This document shows positions 35,653 to 43,339 of a DNA stretch of 64,000 bases, one piece after another; positions within the stretch are counted from its first letter, which is position 1, and each line of letters starts with the position of its first letter. Origin of the DNA: Thermobaculum terrenum ATCC BAA-798. GTDB lineage: Bacteria > Chloroflexota > Chloroflexia > Thermobaculales > Thermobaculaceae. Below the pieces are notes generated by a model. The model was given only the letters and a program-made list of their open reading frames with translations, was not told the DNA's origin and searched no databases. The position numbers were made by a program, and so were the translations under genes. The stretch lies in assembly GCF_000025005.1 (NCBI RefSeq), contig NC_013525.1, positions 310,001 to 374,000 of the forward strand, written 5' to 3'.

Positions 35653-36723
35653 ATGGGTGGTGTTCCTGAAGAATTCCAGGTGGATTACAAACCGAGCTTC
35701 CCTGCGGATTACAGCCCTGGAATCGGCATTATTGGCTGTGGCGGCATAGTCAAGAATGCTCATCTACCAGCTTACAAGAAGTATGGGTTGCGAGTAGTTG
35801 GAGTATACGACGTATTGCCGCAGGCTACGGAAGGTGTGATCGAGACTTTTGGTGTAGAGAGGGTATACAACAGCTTGGAAGACCTGCTTGCAGATCCAGC
35901 TATAGAGGTAGTAGATATCGCCACTCATCCTGCTGAGAGGTTCGAGCTGATAAATAAAGCCCTTGATGCTGGTAAGCACGTGCTCTCGCAAAAGCCTCTT
36001 GCACTTACTCTAAGTGAGGCAAAACAGCTAGTTAGTAAGGCGGAGCACAAAAGACTAAAGCTAGCTGTCAATCAGAATGGCAGGTGGGCACCTCCATGGA
36101 GGGTGGCTACCCTTCTAATCCAAAAAGGCGTTATCGGCGATGTACTGTCGGTTACTCACCTATACGACATAAATTACTCTTGGGTCACAGGTACGAATTT
36201 TGATCTAATCAAGCATTTTGCCATATATGACTATTCCATCCATTGGGTTGATATAACTAGGTGTTGGATGGAGGGAAAGGTTCCCAATTTGGTCAGAGCT
36301 CGAGAGTACAGGACTCCAGTCCAACCACAGGATAGCCTTACCCCTTGGGGTATGTGGATCGACTTTGAGTATCCAGATGGCTACAGTGCCTTCATACGTG
36401 GTATTGGCTGTTCACAGACCTCTCAAGAAGGTCATTATTTCTGGATTCATGGTCAGGAAGGCACTATTAGAGGGAGTGTTTTAGGGAGTGACTACGTCGA
36501 GCTCGAAAAAGACGGTAGCTATCATAAATACGAACTCGAAGGGCAATGGTTTCCAGATGGTTTTGCAGGAAGTATGGCTGAACTTCTCTCCTCTGTGAGA
36601 GAGGATCGAGAGCCCTATAACTCAGCTTCTCATAATTTGCTCTCTTTGCAGATGGTGCTTGCGGCTTGCAAGTCAGCTGAGAGCTCAGGGAAGCCTGTGC
36701 GTCTGGAGGAGGTGGAGAATTGA
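35653..36723 (+). CDS. Gfo/Idh/MocA-family oxidoreductase
   Basis: The 356 residues begin with a Rossmann motif GIGIIGCGGIVKNAHLPAYKK, followed by VVDIATHPAERFELINKALDAGKHVLSQKPLALT, where the EKP-type motif is QKPLA. The C-terminal substrate domain (about 125-355) is dimer-type. Such enzymes oxidise sugars, inositols or sugar acids with NAD(P). It sits 24 bases after lysJ with GGAGGAG before its ATG and overlaps the next gene by 4 bases. It has no known role in arginine synthesis; it may have inserted into the operon or serve a sugar pathway co-regulated by the T-box. Confidence 0.82.
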   Translation: MGGVPEEFQVDYKPSFPADYSPGIGIIGCGGIVKNAHLPAYKKYGLRVVGVYDVLPQATEGVIETFGVERVYNSLEDLLADPAIEVVDIATHPAERFELINKALDAGKHVLSQKPLALTLSEAKQLVSKAEHKRLKLAVNQNGRWAPPWRVATLLIQKGVIGDVLSVTHLYDINYSWVTGTNFDLIKHFAIYDYSIHWVDITRCWMEGKVPNLVRAREYRTPVQPQDSLTPWGMWIDFEYPDGYSAFIRGIGCSQTSQEGHYFWIHGQEGTIRGSVLGSDYVELEKDGSYHKYELEGQWFPDGFAGSMAELLSSVREDREPYNSASHNLLSLQMVLAACKSAESSGKPVRLEEVEN

Positions 36724-38330
36724 AACTGGGAGCAATGGACTATCTATTGCCGGGCAAAACTCCTGGCGAAATGTTCACTCTTGCAAAATCCCTGGGCTTC
36801 CACGGAGTAGAAATCAACCTTCATAGAGAACATCTAAGGTCTGATAATGGTCAGCTTGTGCAGATCAAGAACGCGTCTGAAGCTACTGGGGTAGAGGTAT
36901 CTTCTCTAGTCCTTGGAGAACATAACTACGGAGGAGTTAGCAGTTCTGATCAGGACGTTGTTTCTCAGGCTAAGGAAGATATAAAAGCAGCTATTGGTTG
37001 GGCCAGAGAGCTAGGCGCGAGTATTATACTTGTACCTTTCTTTGGTAAAGGGGAAATTATAACTCAGGGAGACTTTGAGAGAGCAGTAGAAGCCTTTCGG
37101 GAACTGTGCCCTGAGGCTGAAGCTTTTGGGATAAAGTTGTGCTATGAGGGTACCCTCCCAGCCCAGAGAATAAAGGAGATGGCTTCGGCAGTAGGATCGC
37201 CTGCTGGCTTTGGTTGTTACTTTGATCTGGCCAACGTAGTCTGGAGAGGACTTGATACTGCTACTGAGATCCGAACTCTGGGCTCCTTGGTATCTCAGGT
37301 GCATATAAAGGACTGCCTCGCTGGTACTGGTGATTGCCATCCTGGGCATGGTTTTGTAGATTTTGCAGAATCATCAAAGGCCTTGCGTGAGATAGGTTTC
37401 GACGGATGGCTAGTGCTTGAAACTCCAGCTTCGCCTCCTCCAATAGTTCAGAGAGATGCGACTTTCGCTCGTAAGTGGTTTCCAGAGGTGGGGCTGCCTG
37501 AGTGGCCTCAATTTGGAGCCTTTACTTGGGACTATCAACCTGAGGACTGGAGTAAGTTAGTAGAGGACTTTGTCAGTTACGGCCTCAAATACGTACAGCT
37601 ATCAGGTCCTTTGCTCACAAGTGCTTTGGCCAGCGACTCTGGCTATGCTTCAGCTCTGAGCTATTTCAAGAACTCGGAACTATCGGTTGCTGCTATCGGG
37701 GCCTATCGCAACCTTGTAGCTCCGGATGATGGGAGAAGGCGAGAGAATATTGATTTCCTAAAGAGGTGTATCGAAGCTGCTCCTGGTCTCGGTACGTATG
37801 TAGTTGCTACGGAGACCGGTAGTTGTAATCCAGAGAGTGACTGGTTGCCTACTCAACTCAATAAGACCGAACAAGCTTGGAATATGCTGTTGGATGTTTT
37901 GGATGAGCTTGTGCCTGTGGCTAAAGAAAACAACGTAGTTTTGGCTCTCGAGGGCTATGTGAATAATGTGCTATATAACTTTTGCCAGATAGAGGCTCTA
38001 AATAGACGTTACGATGGCGATAACCTTCAATTGGTACTAGACCCTTATAACTATATCTCGAGCTATCTGCTACCGGTGCATGAAAGGCTTACACAGGGCT
38101 TCCTTTTCAGGTTTGAAAGTAGTTTTGTACTTGCTCACCTGAAGGATGTATCGGCTAAGGGCGCTGAGGTGGAGACTCCTGAATTTGGTGCTGGAGTTTT
38201 CAGGCAGCAACCTTACTTAGAGTTCTTGAGAACACAGAGGTTTGATCTTTCTCTGATACTTGAACATCTACCTATGGATCATATCCCAAGTGTCATAAAG
38301 CAAGTGCTTAGTATCACAGATCAAAATTAG
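36720..38330 (+). CDS. Double-domain sugar phosphate isomerase/epimerase-like protein
   Basis: The 536 residues look like two full AP_endonuc_2/xylose-isomerase-type TIM barrels joined head to tail. Domain 1 (about 1-250) has GVEINLHREHL, CYEGTLPAQ, YFDLANVVW, VHIKDC and LVLETPAS. Domain 2 (about 265-536) has GLKYVQLSGPL, LALEGYV, LVLDPYNY, AHLKDV and LILEHLP. Both keep Glu/Asp/His metal-site candidates. TTG start with GGAGG upstream, overlapping the Gfo/Idh stop. The pair resembles myo-inositol/sugar-modifying modules; substrate unknown. Single-domain proteins of about 270 residues are the norm, so the fusion is unusual. Confidence 0.75.
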   Translation: MKLGAMDYLLPGKTPGEMFTLAKSLGFHGVEINLHREHLRSDNGQLVQIKNASEATGVEVSSLVLGEHNYGGVSSSDQDVVSQAKEDIKAAIGWARELGASIILVPFFGKGEIITQGDFERAVEAFRELCPEAEAFGIKLCYEGTLPAQRIKEMASAVGSPAGFGCYFDLANVVWRGLDTATEIRTLGSLVSQVHIKDCLAGTGDCHPGHGFVDFAESSKALREIGFDGWLVLETPASPPPIVQRDATFARKWFPEVGLPEWPQFGAFTWDYQPEDWSKLVEDFVSYGLKYVQLSGPLLTSALASDSGYASALSYFKNSELSVAAIGAYRNLVAPDDGRRRENIDFLKRCIEAAPGLGTYVVATETGSCNPESDWLPTQLNKTEQAWNMLLDVLDELVPVAKENNVVLALEGYVNNVLYNFCQIEALNRRYDGDNLQLVLDPYNYISSYLLPVHERLTQGFLFRFESSFVLAHLKDVSAKGAEVETPEFGAGVFRQQPYLEFLRTQRFDLSLILEHLPMDHIPSVIKQVLSITDQN

Positions 38331-38345
38331 CTTAAAGGGTGGCTT

Positions 38346-39557
38346 ATGGAGAAGATCAAGAAAGTAGTACTGGCATATTCTGGAGGGCTAGATACTTCCG
38401 TCATACTTGCGTGGATAAAAGAGAACTACGGAGCAGAAGTAATTGCTTTTACCGCTGATGTTGGGCAGGGAGAAGAGGTAGAAGAGGCCAAACAGAAGGC
38501 TCTGGCCACTGGTGCTTCTAAGGCCTATGCGCTGGATCTACGCGAAGAGTTCGTCAGAGACTTCGTTTTCCCTGTCATAAGAGCGGCAGCCGTCTACGAG
38601 AACCAATATCTAATGGGTACATCGATAGCCAGACCTCTTATAGCTAGAGAACTAGTAAGAATTGCTCGAGAAGAAGGAGCCGATGCAATAGCCCATGGTG
38701 CAACTGGTAAGGGTAATGATCAGGTAAGATTCGAACTTACAGCATACGCCCTGCAGCCTGATATAAAAGTCATTGCTCCATGGAGGGAGTGGAGTTTTAA
38801 AGGCAGGACCGATCTAATCAATTACGCCAAGGAAAAGGGTATTCCGGTTCCGGTTACTCCGGAGAGGCCTTACTCTATAGATGCTAATCTGTTTCATATA
38901 AGCTATGAAGGTGGTGTACTGGAGGATCCATGGGTAGCACCGCCAAAGGGTATGTGGCGACTTACACGCGATCCTGAAGACGCCCCGGATGTTCCTGAGG
39001 AGATAGAGATTGAATTCGAAGCAGGTAATCCTGTAGCAGTGAACGGCCAGAGGATGGGGCCGCTAGAGTTACTACAGTGTCTCAATCAGATAGCTGGTAA
39101 GCATGGCGTAGGCAGAGTGGATATCGTCGAGAACAGATTCGTTGGTATGAAGTCTAGGGGATGTTATGAGACTCCTGGGGGAACATTGCTACACATTGCT
39201 CATCGAGCTGTCGAGTCTATAACTCTTGACAGGGAGGTGATGCACCTCAGGGATCAACTCATACCTCAGTACGCTGAGATGGTGTATAACGGCTTCTGGT
39301 ATGCTCCAGAAAGGATCGCCCTACAGAAGTTCATGGATGATATTCAGCAGCGAGTTAGTGGTGTTGCCAGACTTAAGCTATACAAGGGTAATGCTTACGT
39401 GACGGGCAGAAAATCGGATGCTTCTCTATACGATCACAAGACTGTTACTTTCGAAGAGGATGAAGTGTATAACCAGGCCGATGCTGGAGGTTTCATACGG
39501 CTCCAGGCTTTGAGGCTGAGAACACACGCAGCTAAGAGGCTAGGGCCAGGAGAATAA
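38346..39557 (+). CDS. argG: Argininosuccinate synthase, canonical copy (second copy)
   Basis: The 403 residues match the usual bacterial Arg[16 protein letters not shown] (P-loop), [38 protein letters not shown], and [14 protein letters not shown]. It should form argininosuccinate from citrulline, aspartate and ATP. AAGGGTGG precedes the ATG. It is 9 kb downstream of the divergent argG and follows two sugar-type genes 15 bases after the isomerase stop. Why one operon holds two ArgG types is not clear; this copy looks the more certain synthase. Confidence 0.93.
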   Translation: MEKIKKVVLAYSGGLDTSVILAWIKENYGAEVIAFTADVGQGEEVEEAKQKALATGASKAYALDLREEFVRDFVFPVIRAAAVYENQYLMGTSIARPLIARELVRIAREEGADAIAHGATGKGNDQVRFELTAYALQPDIKVIAPWREWSFKGRTDLINYAKEKGIPVPVTPERPYSIDANLFHISYEGGVLEDPWVAPPKGMWRLTRDPEDAPDVPEEIEIEFEAGNPVAVNGQRMGPLELLQCLNQIAGKHGVGRVDIVENRFVGMKSRGCYETPGGTLLHIAHRAVESITLDREVMHLRDQLIPQYAEMVYNGFWYAPERIALQKFMDDIQQRVSGVARLKLYKGNAYVTGRKSDASLYDHKTVTFEEDEVYNQADAGGFIRLQALRLRTHAAKRLGPGE

Positions 39558-39603
39558 CAGTATACTTATATAAATACAGGAAAACTTCTCTTAAGGATTA
39601 GCA

Positions 39604-40734
39604 TTGGCTACTGGTATATATAAGCACTTAGTACTACCCTTGCTAGATAGACTGGACTCCGAAACTTGGCACGAAAGGGTAAGGCACGGTCTACATACCG
39701 TGGAACAAGTGCCTTTGGGGCCCGAGTTCCTTGAGATCTTGGCCTGGAAGGGTAGACGTGTAGTAGATCCAAGGCTAAAAGTTAGCTTGGCTGGTGTGCA
39801 ACTCGAAAACCCCTTAATAGTGGGGGCAGGCTGGGATAAATCTGGTATATCAATAAGAGCTCTATATGCGCTCGGTTTCGCAAGCGTTGAGGTGGGCACC
39901 GTAACTCCTAGACCGCAACCAGGCAATCCTAGGCCCAGGCAGTTTGTACTTAGCTCTGGTGTGGTGATAAACAGACTAGGATTCAATAACCCTGGAGCTG
40001 ATGCGGTTGCGGCTAATTTGGAGTCATATAAATCCGACAACATACCAGTGGGTATAAGTATAGGGAAGAATAAAGATGATCCCGAGGACAGGGCTCCATT
40101 AGCCTATGCTGAAGTTGCTAGGAAGCTGTATCCTTACGGCTCCTACTTCGTAATTAATGTCTCATCCCCTAACACTCCAGGTCTCCGGTCACTCCAGCGA
40201 AAGGAGGCTCTACTATCTATAGCTCAGTCAGTGCTAGATGTCATGGACAGTTATGGAGCTAGAAAACCTTTATTTATCAAAATAGCGCCGGAACTCTCTT
40301 ACCAGGAAGTGGATGAAATCCTGGATGTAGTATTACAGTTAGGGCTTGCTGGGGTGGTAGCAACCAATACTGTGGCGTTGGGAGATGTCAAGGCTAGATA
40401 TGGAGAGGGGTGGAGACTACAGCCAGGTGGGCTCAGTGGGGATGACGAAGTGTTCAGGCATATGTCCACATCCAAGGTGGCATATATATATTCCCAAACC
40501 AAGGGGAGTATAGACATAATTGGCGTGGGGGGAGTCAAGGATGCTCACACTGCGTTGGAGAAGATCCTTGCCGGAGCTACGGCCGTACAGGTAGTGACTG
40601 CTATCCGCAGTGAGGGGCTTGCAGTAGCAGCGAGGACTAACCTGGGGCTTCTAGAATGGTTGGATAAGAACGGTGTAAAGTCGATAAGTAACGTGGTTGG
40701 AGCTAGATACGAAGATTTTCTAGATACCAAGTAA
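39604..40734 (+). CDS. pyrD: Dihydroorotate dehydrogenase (quinone, class 2)
   Basis: The product has 376 residues. An N-terminal amphipathic segment for membrane/quinone contact (about 1-45) precedes the FMN barrel with NPLIVGAGWDKSG, GTVTPRPQPGNPRPR, NRLGFNNPGA, INVSSPNTPGLR (catalytic Ser), and the C-terminal GVGGVKDAHTALEKILAGA. It oxidises dihydroorotate to orotate in pyrimidine synthesis and delivers electrons to quinone. TTG start with AAGGA 6 bases upstream. Carbamoyl phosphate and aspartate link pyrimidine to arginine synthesis, which may explain its place at the end of this run. Convergent with, and overlapping by 15 bases, the ACT gene. Confidence 0.94.
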   Translation: MATGIYKHLVLPLLDRLDSETWHERVRHGLHTVEQVPLGPEFLEILAWKGRRVVDPRLKVSLAGVQLENPLIVGAGWDKSGISIRALYALGFASVEVGTVTPRPQPGNPRPRQFVLSSGVVINRLGFNNPGADAVAANLESYKSDNIPVGISIGKNKDDPEDRAPLAYAEVARKLYPYGSYFVINVSSPNTPGLRSLQRKEALLSIAQSVLDVMDSYGARKPLFIKIAPELSYQEVDEILDVVLQLGLAGVVATNTVALGDVKARYGEGWRLQPGGLSGDDEVFRHMSTSKVAYIYSQTKGSIDIIGVGGVKDAHTALEKILAGATAVQVVTAIRSEGLAVAARTNLGLLEWLDKNGVKSISNVVGARYEDFLDTK

Positions 40735-41097
40735 GGTAGCTGTAGCCCTAGCATGATCATTGGTACCTATAGCAACTCTGGTCCTAGTGGCAAGGTACAA
40801 CAGGTCGACTTTTAAGCCTGCTTCTATTAGCTCTCTTAACACTTCTCCAAGGGCTCCTGGGCGATCTTCTATGTCTATCAGCAGTACATCTCTTTCCTCC
40901 CGAATCTTAAATCCGGCCTCTTTTATCACCCTCTTAAAACCTTCTATATCTTCTACGAGGGCATGAAATACACCTTGTCCCTCACAGAAAAAGCAGCATC
41001 CACCTTCGAGATTTATACCTGCTCGTCCTGCCGCCTCACATATTTGGGTTAGCGTTTCTGAGCTGTTATCGATCGCTAGAACTATGTCCTTAGCCAT
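40720..41097 (-). CDS. ACT-domain protein (two ACT-like units)
   Basis: The 125 residues comprise two ACT-type beta-alpha-beta units: about 1-65 (VLAIDNSSETLTQICEAAGRAGINLEGG) and about 68-125 (LLIDIEDRPGALGEVLRELIEAGLKV). ACT modules bind amino acids and regulate enzymes; a free-standing pair usually acts as a sensor or partner. GGAGGAG lies 7 bases before ATG. It is the last gene of the glg run, 16 bases after glgB, and its 3' end overlaps pyrD tail to tail, so expression of the two may interfere. Confidence 0.8.
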   Translation of the reverse strand: MAKDIVLAIDNSSETLTQICEAAGRAGINLEGGCCFFCEGQGVFHALVEDIEGFKRVIKEAGFKIREERDVLLIDIEDRPGALGEVLRELIEAGLKVDLLYLATRTRVAIGTNDHARATATLLGI

Positions 41098-41113
41098 AGT
41101 TCGACTCCTCCGG

Positions 41114-43309
41114 TTACATGGGCTTAAAGAAGACTGCCCCCAAGGGCGGAAGTGTTATAGCTACGGAATAAGGGTGCCCATTATGCATGACCACCTCTGA
41201 GCTTACTTCACCCATATTCCCTATCCCACTACCACCATAAATTTGGGCATCCGTATTCAGCACTTCTCGGTACTTACCTAGATGAGGTGCTGGGATCCTG
41301 TAGTTATATCTAGGCACGGGTGTAAAGTTGAAAGCACATACTATGTGATTGTTACCATCGCCAGACCATCGTGCAAAAGATATCACCGAGTTCTCCCAGT
41401 CGGAGTAATCGAGCCAGGTAAAACCCTTGGGATCATGGTCGAGTCTATATAGTGCTGGTTCGTGCAAATATAATCTGTTTAAGTCCTGCAGCAATCTTTG
41501 CACTCCCTGGTGATAGCCGAACTGCAGTACCCACCAATCCAGCTGCCAGTCATGATTCCATTCAGATCTCTGCCCGAACTCGTCTCCCATGAATATGAGC
41601 TTCTTACCGGGGTGGGCCCATTGGTAGGCAAAGAGTAGTCTAAGATTAGCGAACTGCTGCCACTCATCACCAGGCATCTTGTTGACTAAGGAACCCTTGC
41701 CATGAACGACCTCGTCGTGACTAAGGGAGAGAATAAAGTTCTCGTTGTATGCGTACACCATAGAGAAAGTCAAATCGTTATGATGATATTTACGATATAT
41801 GGGATCCTTACGAAAGTACTCTAGAGTATCATGCATCCATCCCATATTCCACTTGAAGCCAAAGCCCAGCCCCCCCAGGTAAACGGGTCTAGATACACCT
41901 GGCCAGGCTGTAGATTCTTCTGCTATGGTGATGGCTCCTTCGCCTTCCGCATATACGAGAGAGTTCATTTCACGTAAGAAATCTATGGCTTCTAAATTCT
42001 CTCTACCACCATACTTATTGGGCGTCCATTCCCCAGGACCTCTGCTGTAATCGAGGTAAAGCATAGAGCTTACGCCATCAACTCGGAGGCCATCGACGTG
42101 AAATTCCTTGACCCAGAATAGGGCGCTAGCTGTTAGAAAGTTACGAACTTCGTTTCTCCCATAATTGAAAGAAAAAGTCCCCCAGTCAGGTTGGAATCTC
42201 CGCCTGATATCCTCATGTTCGTACAGATAAGTTCCGTCGAATCTACAAAGGCCATGTTCGTCTACTGCAAAGTGTGCAGGTACCCAGTCTATGATCACAC
42301 CTATGCCTGCCTGGTGACATCTGTCAATTAGATATCTGAGATCATCAGGTGTACCAAACCTGCTAGTTGCCGAATAGAATCCAGTTACCTGGTAACCCCA
42401 TGATCCGTCATAGGGATGTTCCAGTAGGGGCATAAACTCCACGTAGTTGAATCCCATTCTTTTGACATAGGGTACCAGTTCATCTGCAAGCTCTCTATAA
42501 GAGAGCCATGAGCCATCCGGATGACGCTTCCATGAGCCGAGGTGAACCTCGTAAATGTTCATGGGCTTTTTGTATGGATTGTTTTCAAGGCGTCTTAGCA
42601 TCCATTCTCTGTCTTTCCATTTGTAACCGCTCAAGTCATATATGATGGATGCTGTCCTTGGCCTTAACTCGCTGTAGAATGCCAGTGGATCAGCCTTTTC
42701 CCTCTCTATGCCATCGGCGCCATTTATAGCGTACTTGTATTTCTCTCCAACCTGGACTCCTGGGAGAAAGATCTCCCAGACGCCTGATGACCCAAGCACT
42801 CTCATTGGGTATCTGCGTTTATCCCAACCGTTGAAATCCCCTATAACACTGACGCCACGAGCATTTGGTGCCCACACTGCAAAAGAGACACCCTTGACTC
42901 CATCTATCTCTCTAAGATGGGCTCCCAGTACCTCGTACAGCTTTCTGTGGGTACCTTCTCCTATGTAGTATAGATCTAGCTCTCCTATAGTCGGCAGAAA
43001 GCGGTATGGGTCCTCTTGCACCCAAGTGTGATGTGCTGTTGAAATGCGTAGTCTATAGGGGAAGACCTCTGTCCTGGTAGGAAAAGTACCAATGAAGAAG
43101 CCGGCTTCATGTACCCTTTCAAGGGGTAGTATCTCTTCGTTTGTTTTGTAATCGAGGGCTGATACTTTTATGGCTCCCGGTACCCAGACTCTCAGCTCTA
43201 TGCATCTCCTACCGTTCCTCTCGACCGGGTGCATTCCAAGTATGGAGTGTGGATCATAACACGTGCCATTTATGAGATCCTCTATCCTGCATGCGCCTTC
43301 TATTTGCAT
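41114..43309 (-). CDS. glgB: 1,4-alpha-glucan branching enzyme
   Basis: A 731-residue GH13 enzyme. The N-terminal CBM48 modules (about 15-215) precede the catalytic barrel with VIIDWVPAHFAVDEHGL, nucleophile Asp in GLRVDGVSSMLYLDY, acid/base Glu in ITIAEESTAWPGV, and the third Asp in LSHDEVVHGKGS. It transfers glucan segments to make alpha-1,6 branches. ATG 43309 has GGAGG 8 bases upstream; a GTG three codons earlier is too close to it. In the GlgE pathway it branches the linear chains made by the GlgE encoded upstream. Confidence 0.96.
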   Translation of the reverse strand: MQIEGACRIEDLINGTCYDPHSILGMHPVERNGRRCIELRVWVPGAIKVSALDYKTNEEILPLERVHEAGFFIGTFPTRTEVFPYRLRISTAHHTWVQEDPYRFLPTIGELDLYYIGEGTHRKLYEVLGAHLREIDGVKGVSFAVWAPNARGVSVIGDFNGWDKRRYPMRVLGSSGVWEIFLPGVQVGEKYKYAINGADGIEREKADPLAFYSELRPRTASIIYDLSGYKWKDREWMLRRLENNPYKKPMNIYEVHLGSWKRHPDGSWLSYRELADELVPYVKRMGFNYVEFMPLLEHPYDGSWGYQVTGFYSATSRFGTPDDLRYLIDRCHQAGIGVIIDWVPAHFAVDEHGLCRFDGTYLYEHEDIRRRFQPDWGTFSFNYGRNEVRNFLTASALFWVKEFHVDGLRVDGVSSMLYLDYSRGPGEWTPNKYGGRENLEAIDFLREMNSLVYAEGEGAITIAEESTAWPGVSRPVYLGGLGFGFKWNMGWMHDTLEYFRKDPIYRKYHHNDLTFSMVYAYNENFILSLSHDEVVHGKGSLVNKMPGDEWQQFANLRLLFAYQWAHPGKKLIFMGDEFGQRSEWNHDWQLDWWVLQFGYHQGVQRLLQDLNRLYLHEPALYRLDHDPKGFTWLDYSDWENSVISFARWSGDGNNHIVCAFNFTPVPRYNYRIPAPHLGKYREVLNTDAQIYGGSGIGNMGEVSSEVVMHNGHPYSVAITLPPLGAVFFKPM

Positions 43310-43339
43310 ATTGCGCACCTCCGTTCCGTCAACCCTCGC

